A stretch of 60,842 nucleotides of DNA from Paraphysomonas bandaiensis (GCA_965644295.1 CBFFRP010000193.1:1-60842); one strand, 5' to 3'. Shown: positions 1-12,379, numbered from the stretch's first letter. Notes: generated by a model not told the origin, from the letters alone. Numbers and translations are program-made.

Positions 1-149
1 TAGTTTATTCTCAATATCTGTTTAAATCTGATTTTGTTTGTTTATACTTAGAATGACGCTATCTAGTATGGCTGATTTAAGTATTTGCATACATGAATCA
101 CAGTCTGTATTCACAATCTAATTTCTCCAGCTGGGGGGAAAGAGGGTAG

Positions 150-609
150 TGTAACGCAGTACTGGTTATTTTCTGCGTTGGTAGTAGTATTATATGTTAC
201 TCTTCTGTTGTACTCTCTAACACGTACAGAGTGTTTTTGTATTTTCAGTTTTCAGTTACATATTCAGTTTCTACTCTTTCAGTGTATACACGGAGTGTTG
301 AAGCTGTACATACGTACCGGATAAAATACTTCTGATCTGGTGTGTTGTGTGCTGAAGTGAAATGCTGAACATGATGTTGTATGTGTGTGTTACTGTAGAG
401 TTGTATAGCATGTTACTCACTTTTCTATTACACGTTTTAAATAACGATTTATTTAAATTCTTTCGCGGTTTGCGTCTGAGTTGAGGAACATCACCCGCTG
501 GTGAGTTCAACAGTGTAGCAGCCCGCTGGCGTGCACTTAAAATCTTTTTAAAACGTTATAGATCAGTGTTGTTTTTGTGTGAGCATACGTTGTTCTTAAG
601 AACAACTAC
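150..609 (+). repeat. Possible LTR upstream of copia fragment
   Basis: A purine-rich run at 131-148 (ggggggaaagaggg core) is followed at 150 by TGTAAC, the arrangement expected of a polypurine tract followed by the TG start of an LTR. A possible CA end lies near 609, just before the retroelement coding region opens. I see no matching copy downstream of the polyprotein at 2250-2500, so this could be a solo LTR, an LTR of a neighbouring copy, or coincidence. No primer binding site was recognised. Confidence 0.25.
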
Positions 610-629
610 ATGTCCTCGGCGATGTCTCA

Positions 630-2249
630 TTGTTTCTTGATTCCTCCAACAGCACAATTAAAGAGCCACAGACGCTGGCAGAAGCAAAGAAGACTCCACA
701 GAGAACATACTGGATTGAAGCTACCAGGAAGGAGGTGCACAAGCTTGAACGAAGGACATGCTGGAAGATTGTCCGAAGGCCGAAACACCGAAAAATCATA
801 AAATCTAAATTGGTCTTTAAAGTAAAGCGCGACCATCTTGGAAAAATTAAGAAGTTCAAAGTTCGACTTGTGGCGAAAGGGTTTACTCAAGAACAAGGAG
901 TCGACTATAATGAGACATTCTCCCCAGTAGCTAAAGGTGTATCATTTAGGCTGGCACTGGCACTGGCTCTGCGATACAATCTGCAACTCCGTCAACTCGA
1001 TGTAGAAACGGCATTTCCGTACGCAGATCTGGACGAAGATGTGTTTATGTCTCCACCTGCAGGAATAGATATTCCACAAGGCTGTTGTTTGAAGATTCTG
1101 AAGAGTTTGTATGGCCTAAAACAAGCGCCTCGAAATTGGCATTCAATGCTGAAGGACAGTATAAAGGCGATGGGGTATAAACAATGTGTTCTTGACCCAT
1201 GTTTATTTGTCCTCAAGGGCACTGATACTAACCTACACATGATACTTGTGTATGTAGATGATATCATTGTGCTCAGCTCTGACAGCCGTCATATTGAAGA
1301 AGTCATCAGCGCTTTTAAGACTCAATATGCCATGCAAGATATGGGGGATCTTAAGCATTATTTAGGTCTTACCATTGAGCGTCATAATGGCCAGATTAAG
1401 TTACATCAGTCTGCATATGCTAAAGATGTTGTGGCCAGATTCAATCACTTGTTGTCAGAAAAGAAGAGACGGTGCAAGGCAACCACACCTCTACCACCTG
1501 GCCTAAAGTTGTCCAAGGATGCAAAAGAGGAAGAAACTCGAAAACAGAGAGAATACGTTGATGCATTTCCCTATCAATCTGTTATTGGTGCCCTAATGTA
1601 TTTGGCAGTGCATACTAGACCAGACATGGCATATACAGTAAATCTTCTCTCCCGGTTCACCACAAGACCCACGTACGCTGCATGTCAAGCTGCTCTGCAT
1701 ACTTTATTGTATTTAGACAATACAGTTGATCAAGGTATCATATTTCCTAATTTCACAGATGAAGACCCTCTATGTGTGTACTCTGATGCAGATTGGGCCG
1801 GAGATCTGGATACATGCAGATCCACTACAGGGTATATCGTATATCTGTGGGGTGCTCCAATTGCATGGCAGTCCAGACTGCAGCCAACAGTGGCTACGTC
1901 GACTATGGAAGCTGAATATATGGCTGCATATGCTGCAATTCAGGAGATTGTATGGATACGAGGGGTGATGACAGAGCTCGGAATTCGTGGATTTGAGCTC
2001 AGTAAGAATGCGTCTCCAACAATCTTGAATATGGACAGCAAGAGTGCGATTGATCTAGCTCAGAACCCGGTAAATCATAAACGTTCCAAGCATATTCGGA
2101 TCAAGTATCATTGGATTCGAGAGCAAGTGGGAGGCTGTATCGTCAGGCTGAATCATGTGCCAACGGCAGAGATGACAGCAGACGTGATGACTAAAGCCTT
2201 GTCCGAGAAGCTGCACTATCAGCATGTGCACACTATGGTATCGCACTAA
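630..2249 (+). mobile_element. Ty1/copia polyprotein fragment, reverse transcriptase + RNase H
   Basis: This 540-codon open frame encodes the C-terminal part of a copia-type polyprotein. It opens with the copia RT entry motif (KEPQTLAEAKK, then RLVAKGFTQEQGVDY and ETFSPVAK), continues with YGLKQAPRNW and the catalytic YVDD, and ends with copia RNase H motifs: YSDADWAGD, the ATSTMEAEYMA block, an SAIDLAQNP block and TADVMTKALS. Gag, protease and integrase are absent upstream, and the frame begins at 630 without an ATG, so the element is 5'-truncated or internally deleted. RT and RNase H themselves are uninterrupted, which suggests fairly recent insertion. It acted in reverse transcription of the element RNA in its particles; on its own it is not expected to be mobile. 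Confidence 0.93.
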
Positions 2250-3119
2250 GTAGACCTGCTTAGTACAGTATATTCTGATATGTTCATTGAGTGGGAGTAT
2301 TGAACTACAACCAACTCCTACGTGCGTACTTGAAGTTTGGTAAAGCCAATCGCTAGTAGTTATCCTGTATTCTATGTAGCAATGAAATACAGAATATACA
2401 TGACTACAGTATAGGAGTAGCTATTACAAGTATACAAAGAAACTGAAAAATATAGTAGCTGTTAAAGATATGATTTGTAGAACAGAATGTCGATGTTGGT
2501 GAATGACGTGGTTCCTAACTCATAGGGCTACAACATCATAAAACTTACTATATCTCCTATAATATCAATCAGTCAATATTGCACTAACTAAAAGCGTAAA
2601 TTAATAAACTAACGTGAGCCGCAAACATAGTCAGCAGATATTCTTCTGCCCACTCATAGCCGAATGCTTGTGTGATACAGTGTCTGGTGACTGTATATTA
2701 TGCAGCTAACGTTAATTTACCGGAGAAATATCTTCGGTACTTATCTCTCAGAACACCTCGGTAAAGTTCGAGTCCGACTTTGTTGAGGGAATAAGCAATA
2801 ATAATCATCTATCTAATCTAACGACATTATTTTTCTTTAACGATCTAAACAACTAAAGCGTTCAAAAGCCAATATTTAGAACAGCAATTGTTGTTGCATT
2901 GAAAATAATATATGCAAAGATATAGTATGGTTCTCTGCCGCTAATTTACGTAGTCATTTAGATGAAATAATTTCGTGAATGCAAAGTGATGCAGCATATA
3001 AAACATGTCATACTACACATAAAAATAGAGCAAAACAGACATACGTAGCCACATTAGTTATGATATATGATTGTAACTATTTATAACGTTACTTTCAACA
3101 TCCGATGTATATAGTTGGG
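2250..3119. other. Noncoding, holds a dispersed-repeat piece
   Basis: AT-rich spacer after the copia fragment with no convincing gene. Bases about 2612-2685 (ACGTGAGCCGCAAACATAG onwards) recur near 25540, and their second half recurs near 24745, so a dispersed repeat sits here. A downstream copia LTR could not be delimited. Confidence 0.6.
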
Positions 3120-4853
3120 CTATTTCGCTACACCTCTAACTACTGGTAACAAAGCGAATCTTCGTATAGTAAGTAACCGCAGGGCATCCTTTTGAGATTC
3201 ACTTAGGGTAGTGTATCCTAGAATACCAGGAATAAGAGATGCAGAGTAACTCAATACTGCTTGCCCCCATGCATTGCAACCGACAATGTAGCATAACCTC
3301 GAGTCATCTCTCGGTGTGCCGATCAAGGGGACACAGTCGGGAGTCTCAGAGTACACACCATATTGCTCTGAGTACTCCATTGTAGCACTGCCTGTTGGTT
3401 GCAGATAAGGATATTTGTTATATGTCCACTTAGCCATTGCAGCACATCGCTCCTTCATACGAGGCGGCTTAAGAGCCGAATAGTGGTCCTCACCACTGAT
3501 GCGCATTACCCCGTCCGTCATACACCTGACATCGAAAACAGTAATCATACCACATCACATCGATATGACAATGTATAATCAAATTAGCAGGATGTGATCT
3601 TACCAGTCATGTGTGAACCCCCAGGTAAAGAAATTCGGTGAGTTTGGATGTTTCATTTCACCAAAAGGGTGCGGATGGTTTTGCTTTGCTACTTCATTAA
3701 CAGAATCCTTTATTCCGACAAGATAGGACCAGCAAGGGCGTATGACACCAGCTATAGAAGGATCAACGGACAAACCGCCTATATATACCCATTTTAAGTG
3801 AAATGCCTCAGGGGTTTAAACCAGAAATTAACAGAACACGGAAAATTTAATGCCATGGAACGATAGTCGGTGTGACAAAATAAAATCACTTACCAGTTGC
3901 AACAACCACATACTTGCATGAAATTTCATGTCCAGAAGTAGTCTTTACTACAGCATACGCAGCACCCTTGACATCGTTGACGCTGAGTACCTGGGTATTT
4001 TCGTAAACCCGTAATCCCAGTGCGTTTTCTAGAGTTTCATTGCACGATATGCCATACCGCAGCAAGTCTTTACAGTACTACATAATAATCATTGAAATGA
4101 AAAATACTTGATTAGATTGTGGTGAGAACTTACCTGCGCGGAATTAATTATTCCATCATCAGGAAAAAATATACCAGCGGAGAACCCTGGGCCAGCCTCA
4201 GCCTGCACCTTTTCTTCACTCCACCACTCTACTCCTGCACATCCGAGACGAGTTAGTGCGTCAAATTCAGCCCGCAAAGAACCGGCGTCCGATTCCTCTG
4301 CCAAGTACAAAGATCCTAATGATCGGATATGTGTTGGGTCACTCAGCACAGCAGCAGCCAATCTCTTTTCGATACGTATACCTTCAGCTGCAAGTGAGAG
4401 GTATCTGCGTGCACCCTCTTCTCCTGTGACACACATCGATCAATATTAGTTTTCATACAATTTATAACAAACGTTAAATATACCATGATGCTTACAAAAT
4501 TCAGCGGTTGATGATGCATATAAATTAACCATCATCTTAACAGTGCCTGGAGTTGCATCAAGGACAGCGGACCCGCTGCGATGAGCAAAGGCGAAAACAT
4601 TTTCGTCCTCGCAGTCTCCGGGTTTAATATGCGCCTGATCTGAACACACTACAGAAGACGTTCTTCCGTCACCTGGACTTCCAGCTTCAAGGAGGATAAT
4701 ATCACGCACACCAGAGGTTAAGAGGTGCACAGCAGTGGACGCCCCTGCCACTCCTCCTACAAACAATGGCGCAATGATCACTTACTATTATGATTAACTA
4801 CATCTCTTACCTCCTACAATAACAACCTCACAAGAGTCAGGAAGGGCTGACAT
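3120..4853 (-). CDS. FAD-dependent oxidoreductase (DAO family)
   Basis: Predicted flavoenzyme of the D-amino-acid oxidase/sarcosine oxidase-like fold, oxidising an unidentified amine or amino acid with FAD. Six exons: 4811-4853, 4484-4756, 4134-4423, 3894-4077, 3604-3778 and 3120-3525; all junctions are GT-AG and the sum is 1371 nt, 456 aa. The N-terminus carries the dinucleotide-binding strand and loop (VVIVGGGVAG, glycines 14-19) with an acidic residue closing the second strand (E38 in IILLEAG). A second FAD-fold strand, KYVVVATGG, lies mid-protein. The C-terminal exon has the aromatic/Gly stretch IVGCNAWGQAVLSYSASL expected near the flavin. No targeting peptide is evident. Substrate cannot be told from sequence. 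It diverges from the EF-hand gene across about 550 bp. Confidence 0.85.
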
Positions 4854-5400
4854 TAGAATGTATCTGTTGAATGCAGTCTAAGAATGATTGTCAGTGACTT
4901 TAATTAGACGTGTACAGCAGTGTATCACAGTTGCCACAAGAGACAAAAATCATGTTGCTGATGGTCATTTTCTGTGTGTCTATAAAACCGGATAATAATG
5001 GGACAAACCGACTAGTTGATATAAAAAACATTGAGAGGAGAATGTGTGTTTTTATATGCACAGACTGCTGTACATAATATCGCCAGGTTTTGAGAAAGAA
5101 ATTATATGGAATATCCCTATTTTTTATAGTTCAGAAAATACTGCGATACAAAACTCGAGAAAATAGGGAGCAGAAAATAGGTTTCATAATACGGTTCATA
5201 CAATGAGGGAAGAGAGGTGTACAGTGGGACATGAAAGTGCGTCACTTGAAAATGTCGTAAGAAACAAAGACGAACACTTACAATGAGGCAGTACGATACC
5301 CCTTATAAACACTGGGGTTAGCAGAGTTAACAGGTGTGAGGTAGTTGCTAGCGGGCCTCTATTGTCAACATATATCGAAGTGCTCCTAAGAATAGTGACT
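4854..5400. promoter_or_regulatory. Divergent intergenic region
   Basis: About 550 bp between the starts of the FAD oxidoreductase (-) and the EF-hand protein (+). It must hold both promoters. AT-rich; no recognised TATA or operator could be assigned with confidence. Confidence 0.35.
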
Positions 5401-6680
5401 ATGGGCTGCTCCTGCAGCTCTCCAGAAGAGTATGATGTCTCCTCTGCTCGTATGTTCGATGAGTTGAATATCACCAGTGGGGAGCTGCAAAAACTCTCCA
5501 AAGTATTCAAGAGAATTGATCTCGATCGTGACAATAAAGTCGACATGAGCGAATTCTTTGCCACTTTTCATATTGAATCAACCGCTGTGAACAGAAGGCT
5601 ATTTAAGGTCTGTGATATGGATAATTCAGGAGCATTAAACTTCTGCGAATTTGTATGTGCAATGTGAGTGACTAAAGATATAAACTGAAGACAGTAACAT
5701 TTAGCTTTAGGTGGAATATGCTAACTTTGCATCCGAATGAGCTTGGCGCATATGTATTTGAGGCTTTTGACACCAAACGAGACGGCAAACTGAGTCGCGA
5801 TGAAGTCAAACACCTTGTGGAGGCCATTCACCACAATTCTTATGAATCTAATAAGGTGGTTAAGCGAATTGTTGACAAACTTGCGGAAAACGATAAGGCG
5901 TTTGTAGATGTTGACCATTTTGTGGACTGGACAGGGAGGAATCCTTCCATTTTGGCGCCCATCATACACATTCAGGTGAATCTACAGGATAATGTTGTCG
6001 GGCGGCGATTCTGGGAGAAACTACGACATAGAAGGGCATCTAATATAAAGAATCAAATGAATATGGGGTACATGCGCCAGGTGGTGGATATGTACCGAAA
6101 TATGTGGATACATCAAGCGAAGCACAACAATTACCGCATCGGCAATGGATCTGTTGGTGGTTCACAGTTCTCTTCTACGCTCAACATCAAGCCTAGAACA
6201 CGTACATGGTCTACTGCATCAAGTTGCAACTCTAGCGTAGCCAGTGAATGTGACATTGGGATGGGAGTCGAAGGAGAGTATGACACGAACAGTTCCGTAG
6301 ACTGTGACATATCGCCAGTACCTACAGGGTCCGATAGTGTGTGGCGAAAGGCAGGACGCAGAAACAATGCTGGTGGAGTTGGACGCGCAAGAAATCCAAC
6401 GAGGACGGGGGATATCCAATACAGAGGTGATGCCTTGGCCGAACTCAACAAAGAGTCGCCAACTCATGCGCCCAGAAACTATAGGAGGAGTAAGACATCG
6501 ACAGATAAAAGAACAAATCGAGATCGAGAGAATAATGGCCAGAGGCGACGCTCTTCTCTGAGTCATTCACGTACCACTGAAGTAGAAAGTGGACGACGGC
6601 ACTCATGTAATGGTGGGGGTAATAGTGATAGGAGGAAGCTAGATGCTGACAGGCGTCACTCTTTATCTGGCGCTCATTGA
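5401..6680 (+). CDS. Dually acylated EF-hand calcium-binding protein
   Basis: Two exons, 5401-5663 and 5711-6680, GT-AG, 1233 nt, 410 aa. The start MGCSCSS fits N-myristoylation at Gly2 with palmitoylation at Cys3/Cys5, so the protein probably sits on the cytoplasmic face of a membrane. Three EF-hand loops are canonical or nearly so: D40-E51 (DLDRDNKVDMSE), D72-E83 (DMDNSGALNFCE) and D108-E119 (DTKRDGKLSRDE); a fourth helix-loop is degenerate. The layout resembles calcineurin-B/CBL-like calcium sensors. From about residue 200 the protein becomes a Ser/Arg/Asn-rich, probably disordered and phosphorylatable tail, which is unusual for that class. Upstream in-frame codons 5362-5400 lack an ATG, so 5401 is the start. 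Confidence 0.85.
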
Positions 6681-7408
6681 CAGTATATGACTGTGAACCT
6701 CTTCATTCCAGAGGCTACTCACACCAGCATGATATTTGGAGGTGTGCAACAATGTTAAAGTGTTTGTTATATATAACTTATTCTGTTGAACTGCGACTTG
6801 TCTGTTGTAGTCGTGGTATATAGAGTAAGACTAGTCCTCAGAGTGCAGATGTCTTTGTTGGTTATCGAAATAGCGACATGATATGTTTTGAATATTTCGA
6901 GAGAAGTGCTAAACATTGATCTGAATTTTTTAAAAGCATATAAATACTTTTATAGTAACATCATATGATATTAGCCTCGTCTGGTGGTTGCCGAAACGAT
7001 AATGCAGCATATTCATATATTTATAATGCGAATGTCTTCTTAGAAACTTCTATTACATCATTGCTAACGTGAAAACGTTTCAGGTGATATAGAATTTCGT
7101 CGAATGCATACTCCTTGAAATCAATGCAATTCATTCGACGAAACGTTACGACAGACTAATACATCATGAAATAGAATTAATTATCATTAACCATGAGAAG
7201 TTATTATTCTTCGATTTTATTGAGTACGATACGAAAAACAAGTGGATCTCAAACTTATCCAATTAGGCATCATGGTGGAATAGTACTAGAATTTATGTAA
7301 AAGTACTTCTCAATATATCACACATTATGCACTTCAAATAAAATGTGCCTCAATGAATTTAATACGGTCTTCAAGATCTCCCAATAGCGGCTTTACATCG
7401 ATATGTAA
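6681..7408. other. Convergent 3' spacer
   Basis: AT-rich DNA between the converging 3' ends of the EF-hand gene and the secreted-protein gene. A short imperfect inverted repeat (aatttcgtcgaatg at about 7091; attcattcgacgaaacg at about 7130) is the only structure seen. No gene. Confidence 0.5.
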
Positions 7409-8675
7409 CTAATTCCGGGTGATATCAAGGTCAATACAGGCTTCCGCTGTAGGTTCAGCAGTGGGAACGCGAGTATCCCTCGAGGAGTCTAGTTTAATGT
7501 TACAATCTAAAAAGGGTACACCGTACTGGAATTCCCCCGCAATGAGTACATGAACAACTTCTTTAGTAACGTGTTCTGTTTGCTCGGTGGTGCATTGGTC
7601 CTCTTTAGTGATGAACACAGAGCTACCGACAGATCTATCAAACACAGAAAGGCTGGTTGAGTCCACGAGGCTATGAACTGACCCCAGCATGCCGAAAACA
7701 CCAGGGGGGTAATCATACGGTGCTAAGAGGTAATCCAGCGCAATAGCATTATGAGTCACATTGGTGAAGGTGCGAGTCTCGAATGCAAGACCCTCAAGGC
7801 AGAGAACACTACTCCCTGTGGGGAAAACCACATACGCTACTGTCTCAGGAGTGGTGATCTCGAAGTACGAAGCATCATGGGAATCATGTGGTACCAATAC
7901 AAACCAGACGCTGCGCAGCTTGACCTGCCAGGCCCTGACAGTCAAAAATAAGTCCCAACCATTGTCGACTGTGTTGACGCTTGTTTGCAGCTGTTGGATA
8001 CACCCCGCAAGAGCGTTTACAGTGCAGTACTCGCTAGGCGAAACACAACCTTTTGGATAATTGAACTGAATAGCGTTACCGTTGTTGTTGTTGGCAATAG
8101 GTGTGGCCGAAGCACGGGTAATATTCCCAGACCCAACAATGAAGTTAGTATTATGGCTCTCGTCGGTGTGGTTGGCAAGAATGTTATAGGCTCCCTCTGG
8201 GCCGAGCATCCACGCTACCTCAAGGTATAGGGGTGTGGGGGGAAATATTGGGGTGAACCACTCTTTAGAGCAGTAGCTATCATTCGGAAATACGAGCTTA
8301 AACTCAAATGTGTAAGTTCCGTCCTCATTGTGCACGGGGCGTCCGTTCATCTTGGGAACAATGGGCGGTATCACTTGATTTTCAGGGTACCTTAAGATCA
8401 TGTTAAACAAAAAATACATGTTACATCAATCCATACCAGTCAGCTGCGACAATTTCAGCCACATCCGGTATACTAATAAAAGCCACAGCGTTTTCATGTT
8501 GAAGAACTGTTGTAGTGGTAACACTAGTCCAGCCGGGATTGCCGAGAGCTTCCACAGACCTGAAGCCGATTTCCAACCAGTTGTAATCAATATACTCTTT
8601 CCTTATTAGGTCGAAGGGAACTGCAGAAACATTTCCGAAAAAATAAGCCACGAATAAAAATATATATTTGAGCAT
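7409..8675 (-). CDS. Secreted glycoprotein of unknown function
   Basis: Two exons, 8437-8675 and 7409-8390, GT-AG, 1221 nt, 406 aa. The N-terminus is a textbook signal peptide (Lys3, then IFLFVAYFFGNVSA with an Ala-x-Ala-like cut before VPFD). The mature chain has several N-glycosylation sequons (NDS, NHT, NIT, NVT) and several cysteines, but no transmembrane segment and no GPI-type tail. Composition suggests a beta-rich extracellular domain. I recognise no family. The first in-frame Met gives the signal peptide, which decides the start. It diverges from the zinc-repeat gene across about 590 bp. Confidence 0.75.
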
Positions 8676-9262
8676 TTCGTGTTTCTATAAATAATCGGAT
8701 GATTTAATAGATGTGATGTCGACGAGTTGGTGCAGCACTTGAGTTCTTATAAAGTATAACCAGCAATAGACATGGTATAAACAGGAGGAGTGATATACAG
8801 TATGTCTAGCTGTAATTGATTATGCTGACATCTGCCTATACTTAACACTCTGTATATACGGAAGATCATGATGTTTTTCCCTCACTTCTCTTGACTATTT
8901 AACCGTCCTATCCCATAACTGTATTTGTTGTATTCTAAAATACAGTGTATTCCTACTATCGAGGGAGTATGTATTCCGTTGTTTACTAGTACGATCTTCG
9001 CATATTCTTGGTATACTGGTATACCTATCCTGTATATACCTTGTATTCAGATGTTTGAATAGAACTAACTTACTTCCAATCGAAGTGTCGACTTGCATGT
9101 GCCCCTCCGTTCAACAATATACAGACCTTCACATCTATGCGACTGATAATTGAATAAGTGAATTCGTTGTGTTCATATGAAATGTACGTTTGACATGTAA
9201 GATTCAGCATATGTCGAGCTAGTGTATCACCGTTTCGCTTCTTTGACTAGCAGGAGAGAAGT
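8676..9262. promoter_or_regulatory. Divergent intergenic region
   Basis: About 590 bp between divergent starts of the secreted glycoprotein (-) and the Cys/His repeat protein (+). No motif could be assigned confidently. Confidence 0.3.
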
Positions 9263-10616
9263 ATGACACCGTGTCAACCACAAAAAAGGAAACGGAAGAT
9301 AAAGAAGTGCGAACATGAAGGTATGTACATGATACTTGTGATCTATTAAAATAGTACTTACTTATATTGTTTTGCTATTTGAAGGGTGTGAGAAATGTGC
9401 ACAAGGAAGCACTAATTTTTGTATTGCACACGGTGGTGGAAACAGATGCCAGTTTCCTGGTTGCACGAAAGGATCTCGAGATATTCGTTATTGTACAGCT
9501 CATGGTGGCGGGAAGCGTTGTTCAATGAGTGACTGTAAGAAGGCAGCAGTCGGAGCGTCTGACCTCTGTACATCTCACGGTGGAGGAAGGAAATGCATTG
9601 CCCCGGGGTGTCAAAAATCTGCCCAGTCTCCCACAAATTATTGCGTGCGGCACGGTGGAGGACGAACATGTGAAATGGACGAGTGCCGCAAAGTTGCACG
9701 AGGCAAGTCTAACTTTTGTGCCAGTCACGGTGGTGGTCCTTCATGTTCGATAGAAGAATGTGGTCGACAGGCCATCTCCAACACGCAGTTCTGTCGGGAG
9801 CATCGTCCCCCACGTCCACGCAAGGGCACCGCCGTTGCTAAGTGTGCAACCTCCGTGAAAGGTGACCAAACTTCTGACCACCACCCAAGCGGCAGTGAAC
9901 ATGCTACATCTGCCTCCTCTTCTATTAAAGAAACTTTACCTCCTGATTCTAGTGCAGGTGAGTTTTGTGCTGCAGAGATTAACGCCGCAGCCATCCTGCA
10001 TAGTTTCTCACGCGGCCCCGCTCGGAAGAGGAGTTGTAGTGATATGGAGAATTCAGCTGAATCTGATGCATCACTTCCTGTACCCCCCTCTGTACCGTCC
10101 ACAGATTCCCATTCCCTCCCGTCTAAGATTGAGGAAGCCCCTAATACAACCTTGTCTATTGCTAATCCCGTGACATCAAAAGCTCCTATACCTCATATTC
10201 GACAGCAGGCGTATAGTAGTCTAGTAACTCAAACCCGCTCTACAGGCGGGGTTACTACAGATAGTCGACCGCGTGAAACCTTGCGAAGCTATCAAAAGGC
10301 CTACAGCGAGTTGGCAAGATATAGTCACTCACATACTGCCATATTGTATGCGATGGAATTCCCATACCCTTCTCGATATCCTGCTCCGCTTCACCCCCCT
10401 GCTTCTCCAACCACAGGTTCTGCATCGACCCCTGTTCTATTTCCTTCCTCCGAATGCTACTCAGAGAGCCGTATTTGCCAAACATCTAGTCCTAGAACTG
10501 TACCACGAGGACCAACTGCTTCTCCCGTGTCCCAAATAGATTCCTTATCAACCCATTATTCTGAAACTACCCGTTCTGAAACATCGTCCAATAGCACACA
10601 CGATCGTTCTGACTAG
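9263..10616 (+). CDS. WRKY19-like Cys/His zinc-repeat protein
   Basis: Two exons, 9263-9320 and 9385-10616, GT-AG, 1290 nt, 429 aa. The N-terminus is basic (KRKRKIKK), a likely nuclear localisation signal. Residues of about 16-165 hold six tandem units of about 24 aa, each with two Cys four to five residues apart, then Cys-x2/3-His, most ending in HGGG (for example CIAHGGG, CTAHGGG, CVRHGGG). This is the WRKY19-like zinc-finger repeat known from plants and oomycetes. The remainder is Ser/Thr/Pro-rich and probably disordered, as in transcription regulators. DNA or protein binding is inferred from the zinc-repeat type; the target is unknown. The short first exon supplies the Cys that completes the first unit, which supports the splice. 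Confidence 0.85.
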
Positions 10617-11190
10617 ACTGCATGTTTTTTAAATCACTCACAGCCAGTTGTATGGACAACTGCTTATCTGCTACCACAGTGATGTACCCTTCTGAGCATT
10701 TCCATTTCCACAGTTATTACTGACTAGGGTTCTGCTGATCACTACAGATATATGATGATATATATATATATTGAACGTTATGTTTACACATTGCAATAGT
10801 TCCTATTTAGCTGTTAGTTGTCCTTATTTTATTACATTATGTTTTTTTGTTGCGATGGAAGACTGAATATTACCAGGACGCATGGAAATATACTATCCTA
10901 CGTGATCATTTTCGTGCTAAAGATCGCATATTATAATACACTCATGTAGTTCCGAAACGTCTTAAAGCAGGGCTGAGAACATTATACCTATTACATACGG
11001 GATTGTTCCTTCCAATCTCGAAGTATTAGATAAGGTCTTCTGGTTGTAGCTCTTATGCGTACACACCTAATACCAGTAGTATTGTGTAACTTGTATTAGA
11101 TAATGTGATCAACTTTCAGTTTCACATGAAACTATTTATTAATTTACATAATATATTCAACATGTTTATTATTCCTGCCTTAAACATGGT
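10617..11190. other. Noncoding spacer
   Basis: 3' region of the zinc-repeat gene and AT-rich spacer up to the hAT relic. Contains a short TA microsatellite near 10753. No gene seen. Confidence 0.5.
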
Positions 11191-11199
11191 TTCGATCAG

Positions 11200-11840
11200 G
11201 TTCGGTAACAATATATTGATTGGTGGACCTCAATGTTGCTTTTGTTAAATAGCTCACAACTCACAATATATTGCAATCACAATATACCGAAAGCTTCTTT
11301 GTTCTTTGCTGTAGGGTGTAAAATATAAGTCCATGCTTTGACGATGATTGCAACAATACAGAGCGAGGATGATGAAACTTAAAGCTGATTCTGGCTATGC
11401 GGAAAATTTCGTCACTCACCTCAAATTTAGAAACGAAAAGTTGAAATATCTAAGTTATGTTGTGTGTATTTCCAATACATATGAACGCCTGTTCAGCACA
11501 GCAAAACTTATTTTATTAATGTTGCAAAAACGTATACTACACTTAACAATGTGATGTTGTTTCTGAAAGCAAATCGAAAGTTGTGGCCCGATGCATGTAT
11601 ATTCAAATAATTTTGAATGAACATGGTGATGATGACGTCACCGATGATGGATCATAGGATGAGAAAAATTGTAATTAGCTAAACAGTAGCCAGCGAAATG
11701 GGTGTGAATATCATGTGATCTTAGTGACTTGTTCTAAAAATGGAATATATGGATGTTTTTACTTACAGATCAATTATTACTATATTGCAATAGTATTTTG
11801 GGCCGGTTCCGAAACCTCCATCAATATGAACGAATTAAAG
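11200..11840 (+). mobile_element. Degenerate hAT element relic
   Basis: Remnant of the same hAT family as the copy at 17660-18692. Bases about 11340-11670 encode a broken C-terminal transposase piece (the dimerisation block with NTYERLFSTAKLI), interrupted by stops. On either side lie the family's subterminal ATATTGCAATA-type repeats (about 11205-11290 and 11770-11830). Terminal CAGGG motifs and a target duplication could not be found, so this is an old, decayed copy. Confidence 0.75.
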
Positions 11841-12358
11841 TGTTAACATTCATAGCATATTACTACTAGAACTGTACTATATTATCGCACACTTACAATG
11901 GTATGCTACCTCCCAGTGAATGTGTTCAAGACATTGTTCTATAGTTTCACATTCAGTGAAGCCTGGCAACACAAATTTACGCCCAATGATTTCTTCTCTA
12001 AGACAAACCGAGGTTAATATATATTTCTTACACCGATAGCCCAGTCCATTAAAACCAAAATTAACCGAAGATTCTATGTAGGAATCTTAAGAACTTTTAT
12101 GCAACACCTGAGCATTCATCTATTGATCATCTATTGGAGTATACGTGCAACATTCCTTTAAGTACAAGTAGACTATCTTGATTGTTCAGTCCATCAGAAG
12201 TATACAGGCAGGTTCCTCTTTAACCATTCCAGACACTCTCGGCTATGGAGAGTACCTGAGATGTACATGCATGCCATGCATCATTGACTGCCTTCAAGGG
12301 CGGATATGTACCTTTTCATCCAATCACCGCGTAGGTCAATTTCCAGGAAAAATTATTT
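11841..12358. other. Noncoding spacer
   Basis: No gene or repeat recognised between the hAT relic and the left end of the candidate recombinase element. Confidence 0.4.
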
Positions 12359-12360
12359 AG

Positions 12361-12379
12361 CCCGCACCGCAGGTGCGGG
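12361..12379. repeat. GC-rich terminal hairpin, left end
   Basis: Perfect 8-bp stem with a 3-nt loop (CCCGCACC gca GGTGCGGG), followed at once by a further CCCGCACCC. It stands out as GC-rich in AT-rich surroundings and shares its arm with the right end at 16170-16190. Confidence 0.6.

Noticed and set aside
2745-2800. tRNA T-arm-like GTTCGAGTCC
   Set aside because: The stem does not have tRNA geometry and no matching acceptor, D or anticodon arm lies upstream.
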